Shown: piece by piece, positions 37,133 to 49,460 of the stretch
Layout: each line of letters opens with the position of its first letter
How positions within the stretch are numbered: position 1 is the stretch's first letter
Assembly: GCA_019321725.1 (NCBI GenBank)
Contig: CM033118.1
Coordinates: 10,566,071 to 10,630,070 of the forward strand
DNA length: 64,000 bases
Source of the DNA: Paulownia fortunei
Lineage: Eukaryota; Streptophyta; Magnoliopsida; Lamiales; Paulowniaceae
Reading direction: 5' to 3'
Translations under genes and position numbers: made by a program
The notes under the pieces: model-generated
What the model saw: only the letters and a program-made list of their open reading frames with translations
What the model was told of the DNA's origin: nothing
Databases searched by the model: none

Positions 37133-38021
37133 CCAATTAAATGGCGATATGTGTACAATAAAATAATAAATAATAATTTTATATTTTCTATTTATATTTT
37201 GAAATTTAATCAAATTTAATTCCTAAATTAAATATTTAATTACTTGATATTGTAGTATATATTTATTGGCCAATGATATGTCGTCAAGTGTCAAATCTCA
37301 ATTTTTTGGAAATCAAGATTTATCTTGTTAGTTATGGAAGTGAGTACCAACACAAATTGGTAATTCAAATTCCATCTTGTGATGTCAATCAAATCATGAA
37401 TGATCAATCAAACTTTGCCACTTCATCAAATGACTTATCCAAGAACCACTATCTTTCTAGTATAATTAGAGGTCATTCTTATAAGTTAAAAAGATAAGTT
37501 GTGAAGCGGTGTTTAGGTGATGATAAAGCGAGTAAACCTATGGAATAAGCTAATTCTAGGATTTGTAGTTCTCATCATTCAAGCCTAAAGTTGCACTTCT
37601 GAATAAAAAGGATGGGTTACTATTGGCCGACAATGGTAAAAGATTGCATGGAATACGCATAAAGATATCAAGCTTGTTAATTTCATGCAAATCTTATTTA
37701 CTAACCACCTGAGCTTTTACACCCTACTATTGCTTCATGGCCATTTGATGCATGGGAATTAGATGTGGTTTAACCTATTACAAAGTCTTCTAGAATGAAT
37801 TTGTACATTTTGGCTGCAACTGACTACTTTTCTAAGTAGGCTGAAGCGATACCTCACAAAAAGGTAAAGAAGAAAAATGTTGCTAACTTTATCCCTATCA
37901 ATATTATTTATCGCTATACGATTCCTCGATATATAATCATGGATAATGGAAAGCCCTTTTTGCAATAGTTTGATAGATAAGCTTTATGAGAAGTTAAATT
38001 TGTAGACAAATTAAATTTGTG
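37133..38021 (+). repeat. array monomer 16
   Basis: 889 bp, altered TATA box (tataatta) at 37461. It shares the gcggtgtttaggtgatgataaagc variant with monomer 9. Confidence 0.87.
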
Positions 38022-38233
38022 TTAATTAAATGGCAACACGTGTACAATAATATATTAAATATCAATTTTATATTTACCATTTATATTTTGGAATTTAATC
38101 AAATTTAATTCTTAAATTAAATAGTTAATTACTTGATATTGTAGTATATATTTTATTAGCCAATGATATGTTGCCAAGTGTCAAATGTCAATTTTTAAAA
38201 ATCAAAACTTATCTTATAAGTTATGGAAGTGAG
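38022..38233 (+). repeat. array monomer 17, cut by the gap
   Basis: Only the first 212 bp (ggcaacacgtg to atggaagtgag) are present before the Ns. Confidence 0.85.
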
Positions 38234-38333
38234 NNNNNNNNNNNNNNNNNNNNNNNNNNNNNNNNNNNNNNNNNNNNNNNNNNNNNNNNNNNNNNNNNNN
38301 NNNNNNNNNNNNNNNNNNNNNNNNNNNNNNNNN
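38234..38333. other. assembly gap, 100 N
   Basis: Exactly 100 N, the usual placeholder for a gap of unknown size. It lies at the edge of the tandem array, so more monomers are probably missing. Confidence 0.99.
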
Positions 38334-39900
38334 AGTGTCCTAATTTATGTGTGGCTCCATCAATTGAAGAGGTAAAGGAGATAATTTTCAATATTTCTCC
38401 TCAAGTGTTGCTGGTCCCAATGATTTTTCTGCATTATTCTTCCAACATTGCTGGGACATAGTAGGGGTGGATCTTTTTGAAGTGTGTAAAGATTTCTTTA
38501 ACGATTCTCCAATGCCAATAAGTTTTACAGCCATAATGATTGTTTTAATTCCAAAGATAGCATCACCTACATCTTGAAGTGATTTTCACCCTGTCAGTTT
38601 TTGTAATGTGACCAATAAACTAATTCTAAAAATCCTTGCAAGAAGATTGAGAGAACTCTTGCCAAAAATAATTTCACCAACATAGAGTGGTTTTGTCGCG
38701 AGCAGGCCAAATAGATATAACATCCTTTTGGCACAGGAGATGGTGAACTCCCAATAACTGTAAGTATGACAATGTTATTTTCAAACTTGATATGACCAAG
38801 GCGTATGATAGAATGAATTGGCAATTCTTATATTCAGTATGTCATCATTTTGGATTTTCTGATGAATGGATTGCTTTGATAAAAAGTGCATTGAACATGT
38901 ATGGTTCTTGGTTCTTATTAGTGGGGCGTCAGCTATTTTCTTTTTTAAATCATCTCGAGGCTTTAGACAAGGTGACCCTTTATCAGCACTTTTATTTATC
39001 CATGCATCTGAAGTGTTCTCAAGAGGGTTGCACAATCTTTTTATCAAGCATAGTTCACTGATTTTTATTCTGCAGGTTTTGCATCTGTCATACGCTGATG
39101 ATATTTTGATCTTTTCCAAATCATCGAAGAAAGGGCTAAGATTGTCGATGAATTTCATTTGAGATTATGAGAAACGTTCTAGCCATCTTTTTAATCCTTC
39201 TAAATGTTCCTTCGTGGTTAGCAAAAGAACTCATAATAGCCGTGTATGTGTGATTAAGAGATTAATGGGCTTTACCTTCAAATAATTGCCAACGGTTTAT
39301 TTATGGGCTCCTTTATAATAGGGATGGAAGAAAAATGCATTGTTTGTGGGCCTCATTGCTAAAATCAGATCACGACTACAAGATTGGGAATAACATTCTC
39401 TTTCCTTAGGTGGTCGCTTACTTCTCATCATACATGTGTCGGCTGCCATGCCCATTTAACTATTACAGATCATTCACCCTCCAAAGGCCGTGTTGCATAG
39501 GATAGACATATTGTTTGCTCGTTTCTTTGGTGTTCTTGGTCAAAGATTTGTTTCCCCATGGAGGAAGGAGGTTTAGGAGTACGTAACTTAGAGGATGTGG
39601 CCTTCCTTATCCTTTGACCATAAAAATATGGTAGAGATTGAGGATGAGTGACTCATTATGAGCCTCATTTAGGACATATAAATATTATTTTGAATCATCT
39701 CCAACTATCGCGAAAGTGATGGTAAACCATTCAATTGTTTGGAAATGATTAGTCAAAGACTAGGAACCTTACAAAATAATATATTTTTTGGAGCACAGGC
39801 AAAGGAGTCGGCTCAGTTTGGTTTGATTGTTGGCTAAGGGATCAACTTTTATATAAATTGGGATGAGTTAGTAATTCCACTTAAGATGATCTGGACATAT
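38334..39900 (+). pseudogene. LINE reverse transcriptase (non-LTR)
   Basis: Directly after the gap the plus strand shows plant LINE ORF2 RT in broken frames: APSIEEVKEIIFNI, then VLIPKIASPTS and NKLILKILARRLRELLP. Next come DMTKAYDRMNWQFLYSVCHH (first catalytic Asp, near 38790), RGFRQGDPLSALLFIHASEV and LSYADDILIFSKSS (YADD site, 38866-39162). Downstream, FPMEEGGLGVRNL-like sequence near 39560 marks the post-RT part. The endonuclease and zf-RVT/RNase H ends are not seen. At least four frame changes make it inactive. Confidence 0.88.
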
Positions 39901-40079
39901 AAACAAACTTACTAGTTCAATATATGTGAAAGGATACATGTTTGTCACCATTACAGATATTTAGAACATGGGAAGAGGAAGCACAAGTATAGATTTGCTT
40001 AGTTGAATTAGAAGGAGTTCTAATTCAAGTTTTTACTTTATTGAAATCAACCATTTAGGTTGATTTATCTTACATATTG

Positions 40080-41665
40080 GATGGTGGACATGATCTCATC
40101 TTTGCAAGAGATTCTAAAGAATGATGAGAAAAATGAGACTAAGACAAAGGATAATCCTTAAGCTTGCAAATGAAGGGTTGCTTCATTAGTTGTAGAAACA
40201 ATCCACTTAGCTCTAGATGGAAGGGTAGTATTAGTTATTTATATTTGCTACATTGACAAATAATTTATACAATTCCAAATTCCATGTTACATAATCAATA
40301 GAGTAACATTAGAATTTGATAATCCAAACAAAGTATACTTGTGGTAGACTAGATTAGGTGAGATCTCTAAAGAAAGAATTCACAAGATGACACATTTTCT
40401 TGACCTGTTAGAATTGCATGAGGTGCTGACTTGTGAATCATGTCTCAAGGAAAAGATGACAAAATCACCATTTATGAAACAAATAGAGCAAACTATTCCT
40501 CTCGATTTGATTCAAATGGATGTATGCAGTCTACTAAGTATTAGTGCACAAGTGAATTATTCTAACTTCATTACTCTAGTCCTTTGAAGGATTCAAAGAA
40601 TTTAGACATGAAGTAGAGAATTAAGCTGACCAAAGTATTAAATCCAATGATGTGATCAAGGAAGAGTATACTAAGGCGGTAAGTTCTTTGATTATCTAGT
40701 GGAGAATTGGATTCTCACTAAGGCAATCTATGTTGAGTTTCACTGAACTTCCTCCTTCATTCTTGGAATACGCCCTAGAATCAACGACATTCTTAGTAAA
40801 TAAGAAAATCATCTAAGTGAGTGCTTAAAACATCATATGAGATATGATGTGGCAAAGACCCCTCGTATACATACCTAAGAGTATGAATGAGCCTGCTTTT
40901 TTAAAGCAGTTAATGGGAGATAAATTGGATGTGAAATCAATCTTATGAAAATTTGTGGGGTGTTCGAATGAATTCATTGGGTAGTATTTCTATGATCCTT
41001 AGGAACAAAAGAGTTTGTTTTCCAAGGACTCCACCTTCTTAAGAAGGAGTTTTTATTGGATAAAAATGGCTAGATCATAGAACTTGAAGGAGTTCAAGAA
41101 CCACAGTTGATCCCACAAGTGGCAATGGTGGTGTATATACAAATTACTAAATTTCTAGTACACAACCTTCAAGGAGATTTAAAAGGATCTCAGGGCCACT
41201 TGTACGATAAGAACCTCTTGCTAGAGAGCAACTAGGAGAATTTCCTTTTTGGGTATTAATCTAAGGAATTGAGAAATAATGATGTATGACATCAATTTGG
41301 GAAGATGGAGAAATTCTATGCAATTTGAGATGGATTCCATGCACTCCAACAAAGTATTGACCTTCATGGGCCCACTACAGAGAATGGTTCCCATTGGCTA
41401 TAATTTTTTCTACAAACAAAAATTAGAGAACATGGGGAGGTGGTGACCTATAAAGGCAAGATTGGTGGTGAAATAATATGCTCAAAGTCAAAGTGTTGAC
41501 TATTGAGAAAACCATTTACCAGATGTGATACTAAAGTATATTCGGATCTTACTGGCTATATCTACGTATTGTGACTACTAGATATGGCAAAAAGGGATGT
41601 GAAGACCACTTTATTCAATAGAGGTATTGGGAAGGAAATCTATATTTAGCGGCCTGAGGTCTTAA
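40080..41665 (+). pseudogene. copia pol fragment, host of element B
   Basis: The plus strand carries a decayed copia pol. The pre-integrase zinc region LLELHEVLTCESCLKEKMTK (40387-40587) is followed by integrase pieces near 40590-40740 (RFKEFRHEVEN-like and EYL-like), more integrase to 41100, and RT starting near 41300. It ends at QMDVKT/FLN-like sequence near 41600. At 41665 it is cut by the LTR of element B; the rest should lie beyond the right end of the window. It is unrelated to the copia at 1-4051 in detail. Confidence 0.75.
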
Positions 41666-43279
41666 TGCTACAGCTTTAAGGTTACAAATTCAAGTATAAG
41701 TTGTGTCAATTAATAAATTTCTCATGAGTCTGAGGTCGATCCACATGAAAGTTGTTTGAAGATTTCAGGATTATAATTCTAAAAAACTGAGCTTTATGTG
41801 GTTTAAAATATAATTAAAAAATAATTTATGCTATAACTAAAAAAAATTAATAAAATTACTGAGGATTAGGGATCCGCTCTTGAGTTTTGGATAGAAGAAT
41901 GATTATTTATTCTTTTAACTCTTTTAATTATTACTATTGGAATCCATACATAATAAAGGTTCCAACGGGAAGATGTTTTCAAATAGCTAATGCAATAAAG
42001 TAATCATGATATTGTCTTACTATTTGCAAATTATCTCTTAACGCCAACACTTGTTTATGGGATGAAGTATTTATGCACACCTTTGTCTATAATAAATTAA
42101 GGTTTCACATTAGCAGTTGGTGTAGTAAAACCAAACATCTAGCTAAATGAACCCATGTATTTATTGTGCTATTAGTGATACATAAATCAAGAATCACCAA
42201 AAAACAAGTAGGGCTTAAATAAAAAATTTAAACTAATAATACAACACACTTAAACATTTTCTACCTTTATAACCATTCATCTTCCTCCATCAAGAGGTTT
42301 ACCATTTTTTCTCAACAAAATAAAATTTAGAAAGACATAATATAAGTAGGAAAGACTAAAAATAGAAAAGAAACTAGAGAACACATTTCTAGTACTACTA
42401 GAAAACTTAGCCTAAAGAAACCCTCTATCCCCCCACTCTTACAAATTTAATACATGGTCTATTTATAATTCTTGAAGTATACTAGAGGCCAAATATATAA
42501 TGGAGTAGTTAAACAATCAAGTGGTATGCTAGTTGTCAAGAATTGGTAAGTTGTTACACCAAATCCTCTAAATTTTCAACTACCCAATTGAATTGAATTT
42601 TTAGGCCACATACAACCATTTTGATGATGAGTAAAGAATAAAAGTTGTAGATCTTTATTGCTGATATATTTTCATACATCATTTGTCAAATTTGGCCATT
42701 AGATGAGGAAGATATGACCAAATTACCGAATCGTGTTCAAGAGTCATCTTTCAACATCAGCAGCACATTGTAGCATGTTTATTGGCCATTTTGACATATT
42801 TTTTTCTCACCATCTTGTATTTAGTAAACTTGTTTATCTACCTCTTGTGTATAACATATCCAACTTTCAGCCCAATTTTTGTTTAAGAGATATGACCTAA
42901 TTGGTAAAATAGGTGAGGACTGGGCTTAACTTTGATCCGAATTTTTGGTGATCCATTTTGTACAACTACTTGTAATCCAACTTCTTTAATCTTTACACAT
43001 TTAATATGGGATCCAAAGTCTACATGAACTTGTAGATGAATAACTTATCAATCCATAGCTTCAAGAATTAATCCAAAACCAATTCAAAATCAAAAGTTAC
43101 GCCAGTTTCTCTAAAACCTGTACAAAAGAAGATAAAACTTTTTAATCTCATTTTTTTATGTTTATTTTCCATTTTATTCCTAAAACACAAAAATGCTTTA
43201 ATTGAAAGTTATAATGATAATTTTAAAGTGAAAATAATTAAAAAATCCTAATTAATTGCATACTTTTAAATATTCATCA
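41666..43279 (-). repeat. 3' LTR of element B
   Basis: The LTR is 1,614 bp. On the minus strand it starts tgatgaatatttaaaag at 43279 after the tract ttgggaggtg, and ends ctgtagca at 41666. It is closest to the LTR of element A. A reversed TATA motif lies near 42470-42477. Confidence 0.82.
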
Positions 43280-44550
43280 CACCTCCCAATTAGCTTATTA
43301 CTAGTCCATAGTAATTATAGCGTAATGAAATGCAATACAAATAAATATGAACATGGTATGATGATCATAATTTAAAAAAAATCTGTAAAATAGTTTAACA
43401 ATCACAAACAATCATTTGTCAGAGATCACAGATACTATCGAGATTTTTTTTTAAATTTCCAAAGGATGTTGTGCGTATGTGCACTAAGACAACTTTTTAT
43501 TCCACAGACAAAGATACATATAACTTCAAAATCAATCATGAAAAAGCTTCTTCATATCCTCACAGGTAAGCATTTGCCATATAAGTTGGTAAGGTGTTCA
43601 CTCACGGAGTTGGAAAACAGTTAAAATGCTCAGGGAAGTGGCTTAAATGATTTTGGACAAACATTCAAACTAAAATTGAGCATAAGATAGGTAGTTACAA
43701 AATTTGAAATACCTAGTCTGTCTTACCAAAATATGCCTCGAAATTTCATTGGTTAACCTGAAAATGAAAAAGTGATTTTTTTTTGTTTTTTGTTTTGGCA
43801 ACATGATGCGCATAATAGCAGAAGATCAGAAGAAAGGTTTATAATTATACTCACATCACTAGCTACAAAGTGAAACATTTCAGTAGAAATAGATAACTAC
43901 ACAGGTTTATCCAATTCGTTTCTCTACATGCAAGGTAAACATAATTAAGCATCTAAAATTACAACAAAACTAATTCAAATTATCAATTAAAGTTCAGAAT
44001 GCTTGTTTTCTCAAACTCTCCACTTATCACAAAAGATGTGTGAATATTAAAAAATAAACACTTTAACATGGTCGGAATTTTCAGTTATATGTATCGCAAC
44101 CAAACTTTCCACAAAGCTTAGGATGTGCACAAGACTAATTTTTTATTTTTTTCAAGATAGTACCTTTGGACTCTAACAAAAAGAGGATGACAATTATATT
44201 TTGACAATTCACAAAATTTAGTTAAAAACTTCACAAACATGCCATGTTATGCAACAAAAAAAAAATGGGGGTGCGTCTCAAGAGTGTCAAAAGATTACCC
44301 TTTACTCTGGCCACCCTTACCCTTACTTATGGTTTCAACAGATCCAAATGAAAACATGATTGATTTTAAAAAAAAAACTGCAAAAATGCACATTGAATAC
44401 ACAAGACATGATATCAACTATCCCCTCCCCCAACCTAATCTAGACACTATCCCCAATATCAAAAATAGATAGGAAAGTAGAGTTTAAAAGATATCACCTG
44501 AAATGTAGCTTATTGAAAAGAATAAAGATGGAACAACACAAAACACACTA
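43280..44550 (-). other. non-coding 3' region of element B
   Basis: The counterpart of 12852-14167 in element A, including the GGGGGAGGGGATAG tract near 44420-44435 and the same A-rich patches. No ORF is supported. Confidence 0.65.
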
Positions 44551-45152
44551 TCACCTGAAAGTCAATTGTTTTTACATTTTCGACCACTGTCCCTATTGGA
44601 CCAATCCATACAGGCTAAGGCTGGATTAGGTTCTGGAACATATGCTAGAAGTTGATCAATCAGTTGGTCAGATATTGGAGTAGAAATGAGGATTCGTCTA
44701 GTAGAAGGTGAAATAAAATATTTTTCCACAGCATGATCTACAAAAGATAACAAACCATTATAGAAATCATTAATATTAAGAATACCTATAGGTATTTGGT
44801 GAATGTTGAGTTGTGCTCAAGAGATAACTTAGAATAACTCCTCTAATATACCAAAACTACTAGGTAGAGTGATGAATGCATCCGCATTATTTAACATGTT
44901 AGGCATTATGTCCTGAATATGTAACACTTTTAGCTTATCTTTGATGGTCATACATGTGATATTCTATACTGTTAAATGTTTTGGGATAACTCCTAAAACT
45001 TAAACTCCTTCTGCAAGAGTAGAAGTAGTAACAATTCCCATTAACCCCATACTGCCTCCCCCATACAGTAAATGAATTTTTCTTTCTCCTAACATTCTTC
45101 CAAAATTATGGGCACAAATACAGTTGAACTTGTGAGCGGAAGACCCTTCCAT
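44551..45152 (-). pseudogene. LOG: LOG cytokinin riboside monophosphate hydrolase, copy B
   Basis: Start ATG at 45152 (MEGSSAHKFNCIC). About 50 bp behind it are deleted, removing the end of the first strand. The nucleotide motif is intact as LLYGGGSMGLMG. The signature region reads LPSSFGILEELF, with two changes from PGGxGTxxE, and stops flank it. The C-terminus 44753-44562 keeps LSFVDHAVEKYFISPSTRRI and LACMDWSNRDSGRKC. It lies between ORF X and the purine tract, as in A and C. Damage differs from both other copies: deletion, stops at 45000 and in the SWAQ region, and a late frameshift. Confidence 0.9.
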
Positions 45153-45389
45153 TTTTTTTCTTTTCTTTTTTTTTAAAGTAAGTTGTGAAAAATGGAGTGA
45201 GTATGTGCTATTTATTGAGGTGTGAGCAGAGAGTGCACTTATTACACGTCTTTTTCTTTTGTCAGAAATGTTGAAAATAAGGACACACAAAATTTAAAAA
45301 TGATCTACTTACACATGAATATACATGTAGTTATGCTTGTGGCTTATATTTTCCTTTGGTTTTATGCCTAGTAACGGCTTAAATGCCAT

Positions 45390-45916
45390 CTATGGGTCGA
45401 AGATATGCTTTTCTTCTAATTTACTTATAAATTGGCCAACATAGTATTTTAATGTCAAATTTCCAAGACTATAATCAAGAATTGCACGATGTACTAATCC
45501 ACATAAATGCATCTTAAAAGTCAATATAATGTCATCTAAATTCTCCTCACTTAGTCCATCCATAATGAATTGAATTTTATCTTCTTAATTTTTAGAAACC
45601 ATTCATAAGGAACAACATTTTGTGTTGCAAGTCTATCGAGCACATTTGTGACAAACTGTCATTTTTTTGCCCTTTATTTTTTAGAATATGAGCTTTTACC
45701 AAAACCAGGTATGTATCTAGTAAGCAAGTTTGAAGACTCGCATGAAACCTCACCTGCTACTCTTATGTTTGCTTCAATTATCCATTGTATGTCCCCTAGA
45801 ATCCCCTTGTGCATAAGCATGTTTAATCTTTCAATCCTGGTTTTATAAATTTTTAAAATTACATTTTTAGGAAGAAAAGAAAATCACTTCTTGAGGTTTA
45901 TAAGAATGTCATCCAT
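45390..45916 (-). pseudogene. ORF X, copy B
   Basis: The equivalent of 11401-11964. It starts MDD(I/L)L at 45916, and the middle reads HAYAQGDSRGHTMDN-like in a shifted frame. The 3' half is MDGLSEENLDDIILTFKMHL, with CGLVHRAIL kept and then a deletion of about 30 bp, and it ends EEKHIFDP and TAG at 45390. Frameshifts and stops are present. Function unknown. Confidence 0.5.
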
Positions 45917-46135
45917 TTTGAAAAGAACATGAAAAAAAAGAATGAGAAAGAGAGACACTTTGTACAGAGATTTTAGTTGTTTGGAAAATTGATAAGTCCA
46001 ACTTTAATAACTTTAATAACCACTTAACTGGGAAAAAAATAAAAGAAATAAAACATACAAAACAAATAAAGTTAGATAAAATAAGTATATATACACACAC
46101 TATTCATAAAAAGGGTTAGGAAGAAAAATAATTTC

Positions 46136-47340
46136 TTCTTGAGAAAATTAATTCTCTAGAAACGGTTTGAGTCTTTGTCTATTTACTTTGAATACATTAC
46201 TATTTTTAGGATTCTTAATGTCAATCTCCTCATAAGGATATACCTCTTTTACAACAAATAGACCACTCCACCTTGATCTCAATTTTCTAGGAAACAAATG
46301 CAAATAAGAATTATAAAGAAAAACCTTTTGACCAACTTCAAATATTTTTCTTAAAATTTTATTATCATGAAAATCTTTGAAACTTGCTTTATGAATTTTA
46401 GAATTCTCATAGGCATAATTTCTCAATTCTTGAAGTTCATTGGTTTACAATTTGCACCATTTTGAAACTTCATCAAGGTTGAAGTTAAATATTTTGATTG
46501 TCCAATAAACTTTATGTCCAAGCATAACAAGTGAATGACAAGGTTTTCCATAAGCTATCCTTTAAGAAGACATGTCTAATGATATTTTGAAAGCAATAAA
46601 TATACCTGAAATATATCGGTAAGTCTAAGAAACCAATCTTTACGATTTATTTTAACTGTCTTTTTCAAAAGTTATTTTATCTCCCTATTTGCAAGTTCAA
46701 CTTGTCCATTTATTTGAGGGTGATAAGGGGTTGCAACTTTATGTGTGATTCCATATTTCCTCATTAAAGTTCTAAAAACTGTGTTACAAAAATATTTTTT
46801 CCCATCACTGATAACGGATCAAGGAATTCGAAATTAACTTAATATATTTTCTGTCAAAAAATTTATCACAATTTTGTGATCGTTGTTTCAATAGAGAATT
46901 GCCTCCATCCATTTTGAAACATAATCTATGGCGACCAATATGTAAATAAAACCAAATAAGAATAGAAATAGTCCCATGAAGTTAATATCCCAATAGCCAA
47001 AGATTTCAATTATTAGGATAGGGTGTAGGAGCATCATGTTTCGCTTTGAAATAAACCCTAACTTTTAATAATTTTTATAACTTTTGAAGAAAGTGCAAGT
47101 GTCTTTTCAAAGAGTTGGCCTATAAAATATACATTGCAAAATCTTTGTAGCAGTTTTCTTTGTCGAAAATTGACCATCACATGCTTTTGAATGACAAAAT
47201 TTAATAATATTACCTATCTCATTATCAGACATGAATATTTGAAAGTTTTGATTAGGACAATATTTGAATAAGTATCGATCATCCCAATAAAAGTTTTTCA
47301 CCTTAGTCACAAACTTCATTTTGTCTTGGGAGTTCAATGC
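46136..47340 (-). pseudogene. gypsy integrase of element B
   Basis: The frame 47337-47107 holds the zinc-binding segment (CHSKACDGQFSTKKTATKIL). The core (DYVSKWMEAI-like, 46960 downward) and [23 protein letters not shown] sequence near 46690-46740 follow in broken frames. The C-terminal part 46426-46148 is open ([40 protein letters not shown]). It is inactive. Confidence 0.87.
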
Positions 47341-48789
47341 GATGACATTTTTCTTATTACAAGAAAATTAACAATGTCAGCAAACCAAGGTAAAATAGAA
47401 ACATTAAATAATTGTTCATCTGGGAAAGTGTCATTAATGGATATGGTTTGAAATGAGTCATCACAAACAAGTCTCAACAAATGATTAGCTACCATATTCT
47501 CTACTCCTTTCTTATCTTGAATTATAATGTTGAATTTCTAGAGTCAGAGAATCCACCTAATCAGTCTAGGTTTGATATCTTTTTTTGACAAAAGATATTT
47601 TAAAGCTACATGATGACTGAAAACAACAATTGGTGAGCTAACAAGATAATATCTAAATTTGGCCAATATAAAAACTACAATAATTAATTCTTTTTTAGTT
47701 GTTGAATAATTCAATTGAGCACTATTTAAAGTTTTACTTGCATAGTAAATAACATATGGTTTCTTATTTTTTATTTATCCTAAGACAGCTCCAACATCAT
47801 AGTCACTGGCATCACACATTATTTCGAAAAGTAAAGTCCAATCTGGAGGCTGCATGATTGGAGTAGACGTAAGCATGCTTTTAAGCTTAACAAAAGTATT
47901 TTCACAATTTTCAGTCCATTCAAAAATAGTGTCTTTTATTAGAAGATTACACAAAGGTTTAGATATTATACTAAAATATTTGATAAATCTTTTATAAAAC
48001 CAGCATGTCTGAAAAATGATCTTACCTCCTTCATAGACTTTGTATCGATAAATTGGTAATTAACTCAATTTTAGATTTATCTACTTCAATACCTTTTGAT
48101 GAAATAATGTGTCCAAGAACAATACCAGTTATTACCATGAAATGACATTTCTCCCAATTGAGTACCAGATTCTTTTCTTCACACCTAATCAAAACCTTTT
48201 TCTAAATTAGACATGCAATCATCAAATGAATTACCAAAAATAGAAAAATCATCCATGAAGACTTCAAGAAAACATTCAACCATATTACTAAAAATACTAA
48301 GCATGCATCGTTAGAATGTAGATGGTGTATTACATAATCCAAAATGCATACTTTGATATGCAAAAGTACCAAAATGACATGTAAAAGTTATTTTCTCTTG
48401 ATCTTCAAATACAATTACAATTTGATTATATCCAAAATTCATGTCCCACAACTCTTTCTAAGATTTGATCCATGAACGTAGTGGAAAATGATATTTTCTA
48501 GTAATTGAATTGAGTTCCGTATAGTGAATACACATTCACCAACTAGTAACGGTCCTAGTTAGAATTAATTCATCATTCTCATTTTTGACTACAGTAACTC
48601 CAGATTTCTTAGGTACACCTTGAGTAGGACTCACCAATTTGCTGTCAGAAATAGGATAAATGATTCAATCATCTAAGAGTTTAATGACTTCATATTAGGA
48701 TTTAGCCTTTATTGCATCTCTCTGTGTGTAAATTAAAGGACTAATACATTTAATGATAGCAATAGTCCATCCTAAAGCATTCTTATGCA
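47341..48789 (-). pseudogene. gypsy RT and RNase H of element B
   Basis: RT runs from about 48640 to 47990 and RNase H from about 47950 to 47500, collinear with 59251-58112 in element C. It shows the same FFSNMVECFLEVFMDDFSIF-type catalytic block near 48250, and MCDASDYDVGAVLG in RNase H. There is no long frame; many stops are present. Confidence 0.82.
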
Positions 48790-49460
48790 TTATAGAGTTT
48801 CGACCAACTTACCTTCTTGGGATGAATAAAATTTGAAAGAAATTATTACTGAAAAAGTTTCATTCTCACCAAAGAAAGAGTATTTCAAATCAAATGGCAA
48901 AGGTTTCAAATCAATCATGGGAGCTTTAATACTTGATGGAACAGATTGTACTATTGATGATAAAAGTTTTTGAAACCTTAACTTCCAAAAATGTTTTTCT
49001 TGTACCTGCGAAAATTGAGAGAGAGTATTAGAGTGTGGCTTTTTACAAATACTTTCACTTTTAAAACAAGTCTCCAAAGAATCTAAAGAGTTAGTGGTAG
49101 TAAAATATTCATAAACAAGTTCCTCGATTAAATCCACTGTCTGTACTCCGATATCTTCTGTAGGTTGCTTACAAACATTAAACATATTTAGTTCCAAAGT
49201 TATATTTCCAAAAGATAACTTTAAAATACCATTCCTACAATTAATCAAAACATTTGAAGTTGTAAGAAAAGAACGACCCAAAATAATTGAAATTGTGCAT
49301 GTTCATGTGTAATACACTCTGTGTCCAAAATAATGAAATCTACTAGAAAGTAAAATTTCTCAATTTCTCAATTTCTACCAACACGTTTTCTACTACTCCC
49401 TTTGGAACTTTAATTGAACGATCAGCTGGTTGGAGTACAACAAAAATTGTTTTAAGTTCT
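48790..49460 (-). pseudogene. protease 3' end and linker of element B
   Basis: The frame 49281-48790 (163 codons) begins MGRSFLTTSNVLINCRNGIL, KLSFGNITLELNMFN, the conserved segment after the aspartic protease in Athila/Tat-type elements, followed by an acidic linker. At 49460 it is cut by element C. Confidence 0.85.
49456..49460 (+). other. target site duplicate of element C, left
   Basis: gttct lies immediately before the LTR end tgctaaaac; the partner gttct is at 63731-63735. Confidence 0.88.

Larger units (their letters stand above)
33363..38233 (+). repeat. integrase-derived tandem array, right block
   Basis: The same monomer type continues as one partial unit, five full units and one partial unit that runs into the assembly gap. 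TATA-box positions are 33933 (decayed), 34822 (decayed), 35691, 36578 and 37461, again 869-889 bp apart. Frames of up to 107 codons survive. Confidence 0.92.
41666..49460 (-). mobile_element. Ty3/gypsy element B, 3' two-thirds, carries LOG
   Basis: On the minus strand, from 49460 down: protease/linker, RT, RNase H, integrase, ORF X, LOG, non-coding 3' region, and 3' LTR ending at 41666. Its 5' part continues at 63731-64000, on the other side of nested element C. It is inserted in copia pol; the base quintet cttaa (41661-41665) would be one target duplicate, with the other outside the window. Confidence 0.85.

Noticed and set aside
20385..38233. CRISPR-like or pararetrovirus explanation for the tandem array
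   Set aside because: Units are about 870 bp with no short-repeat/spacer pattern, and the coding piece is Ty3/gypsy integrase; no movement protein, coat protein or viral RT was seen.
38594..39158. Minus-strand frames of 76 and 125 codons over the LINE
   Set aside because: They are antisense to clear LINE reverse transcriptase motifs (AYDRMNWQF, YADDI) and show no similarity of their own.
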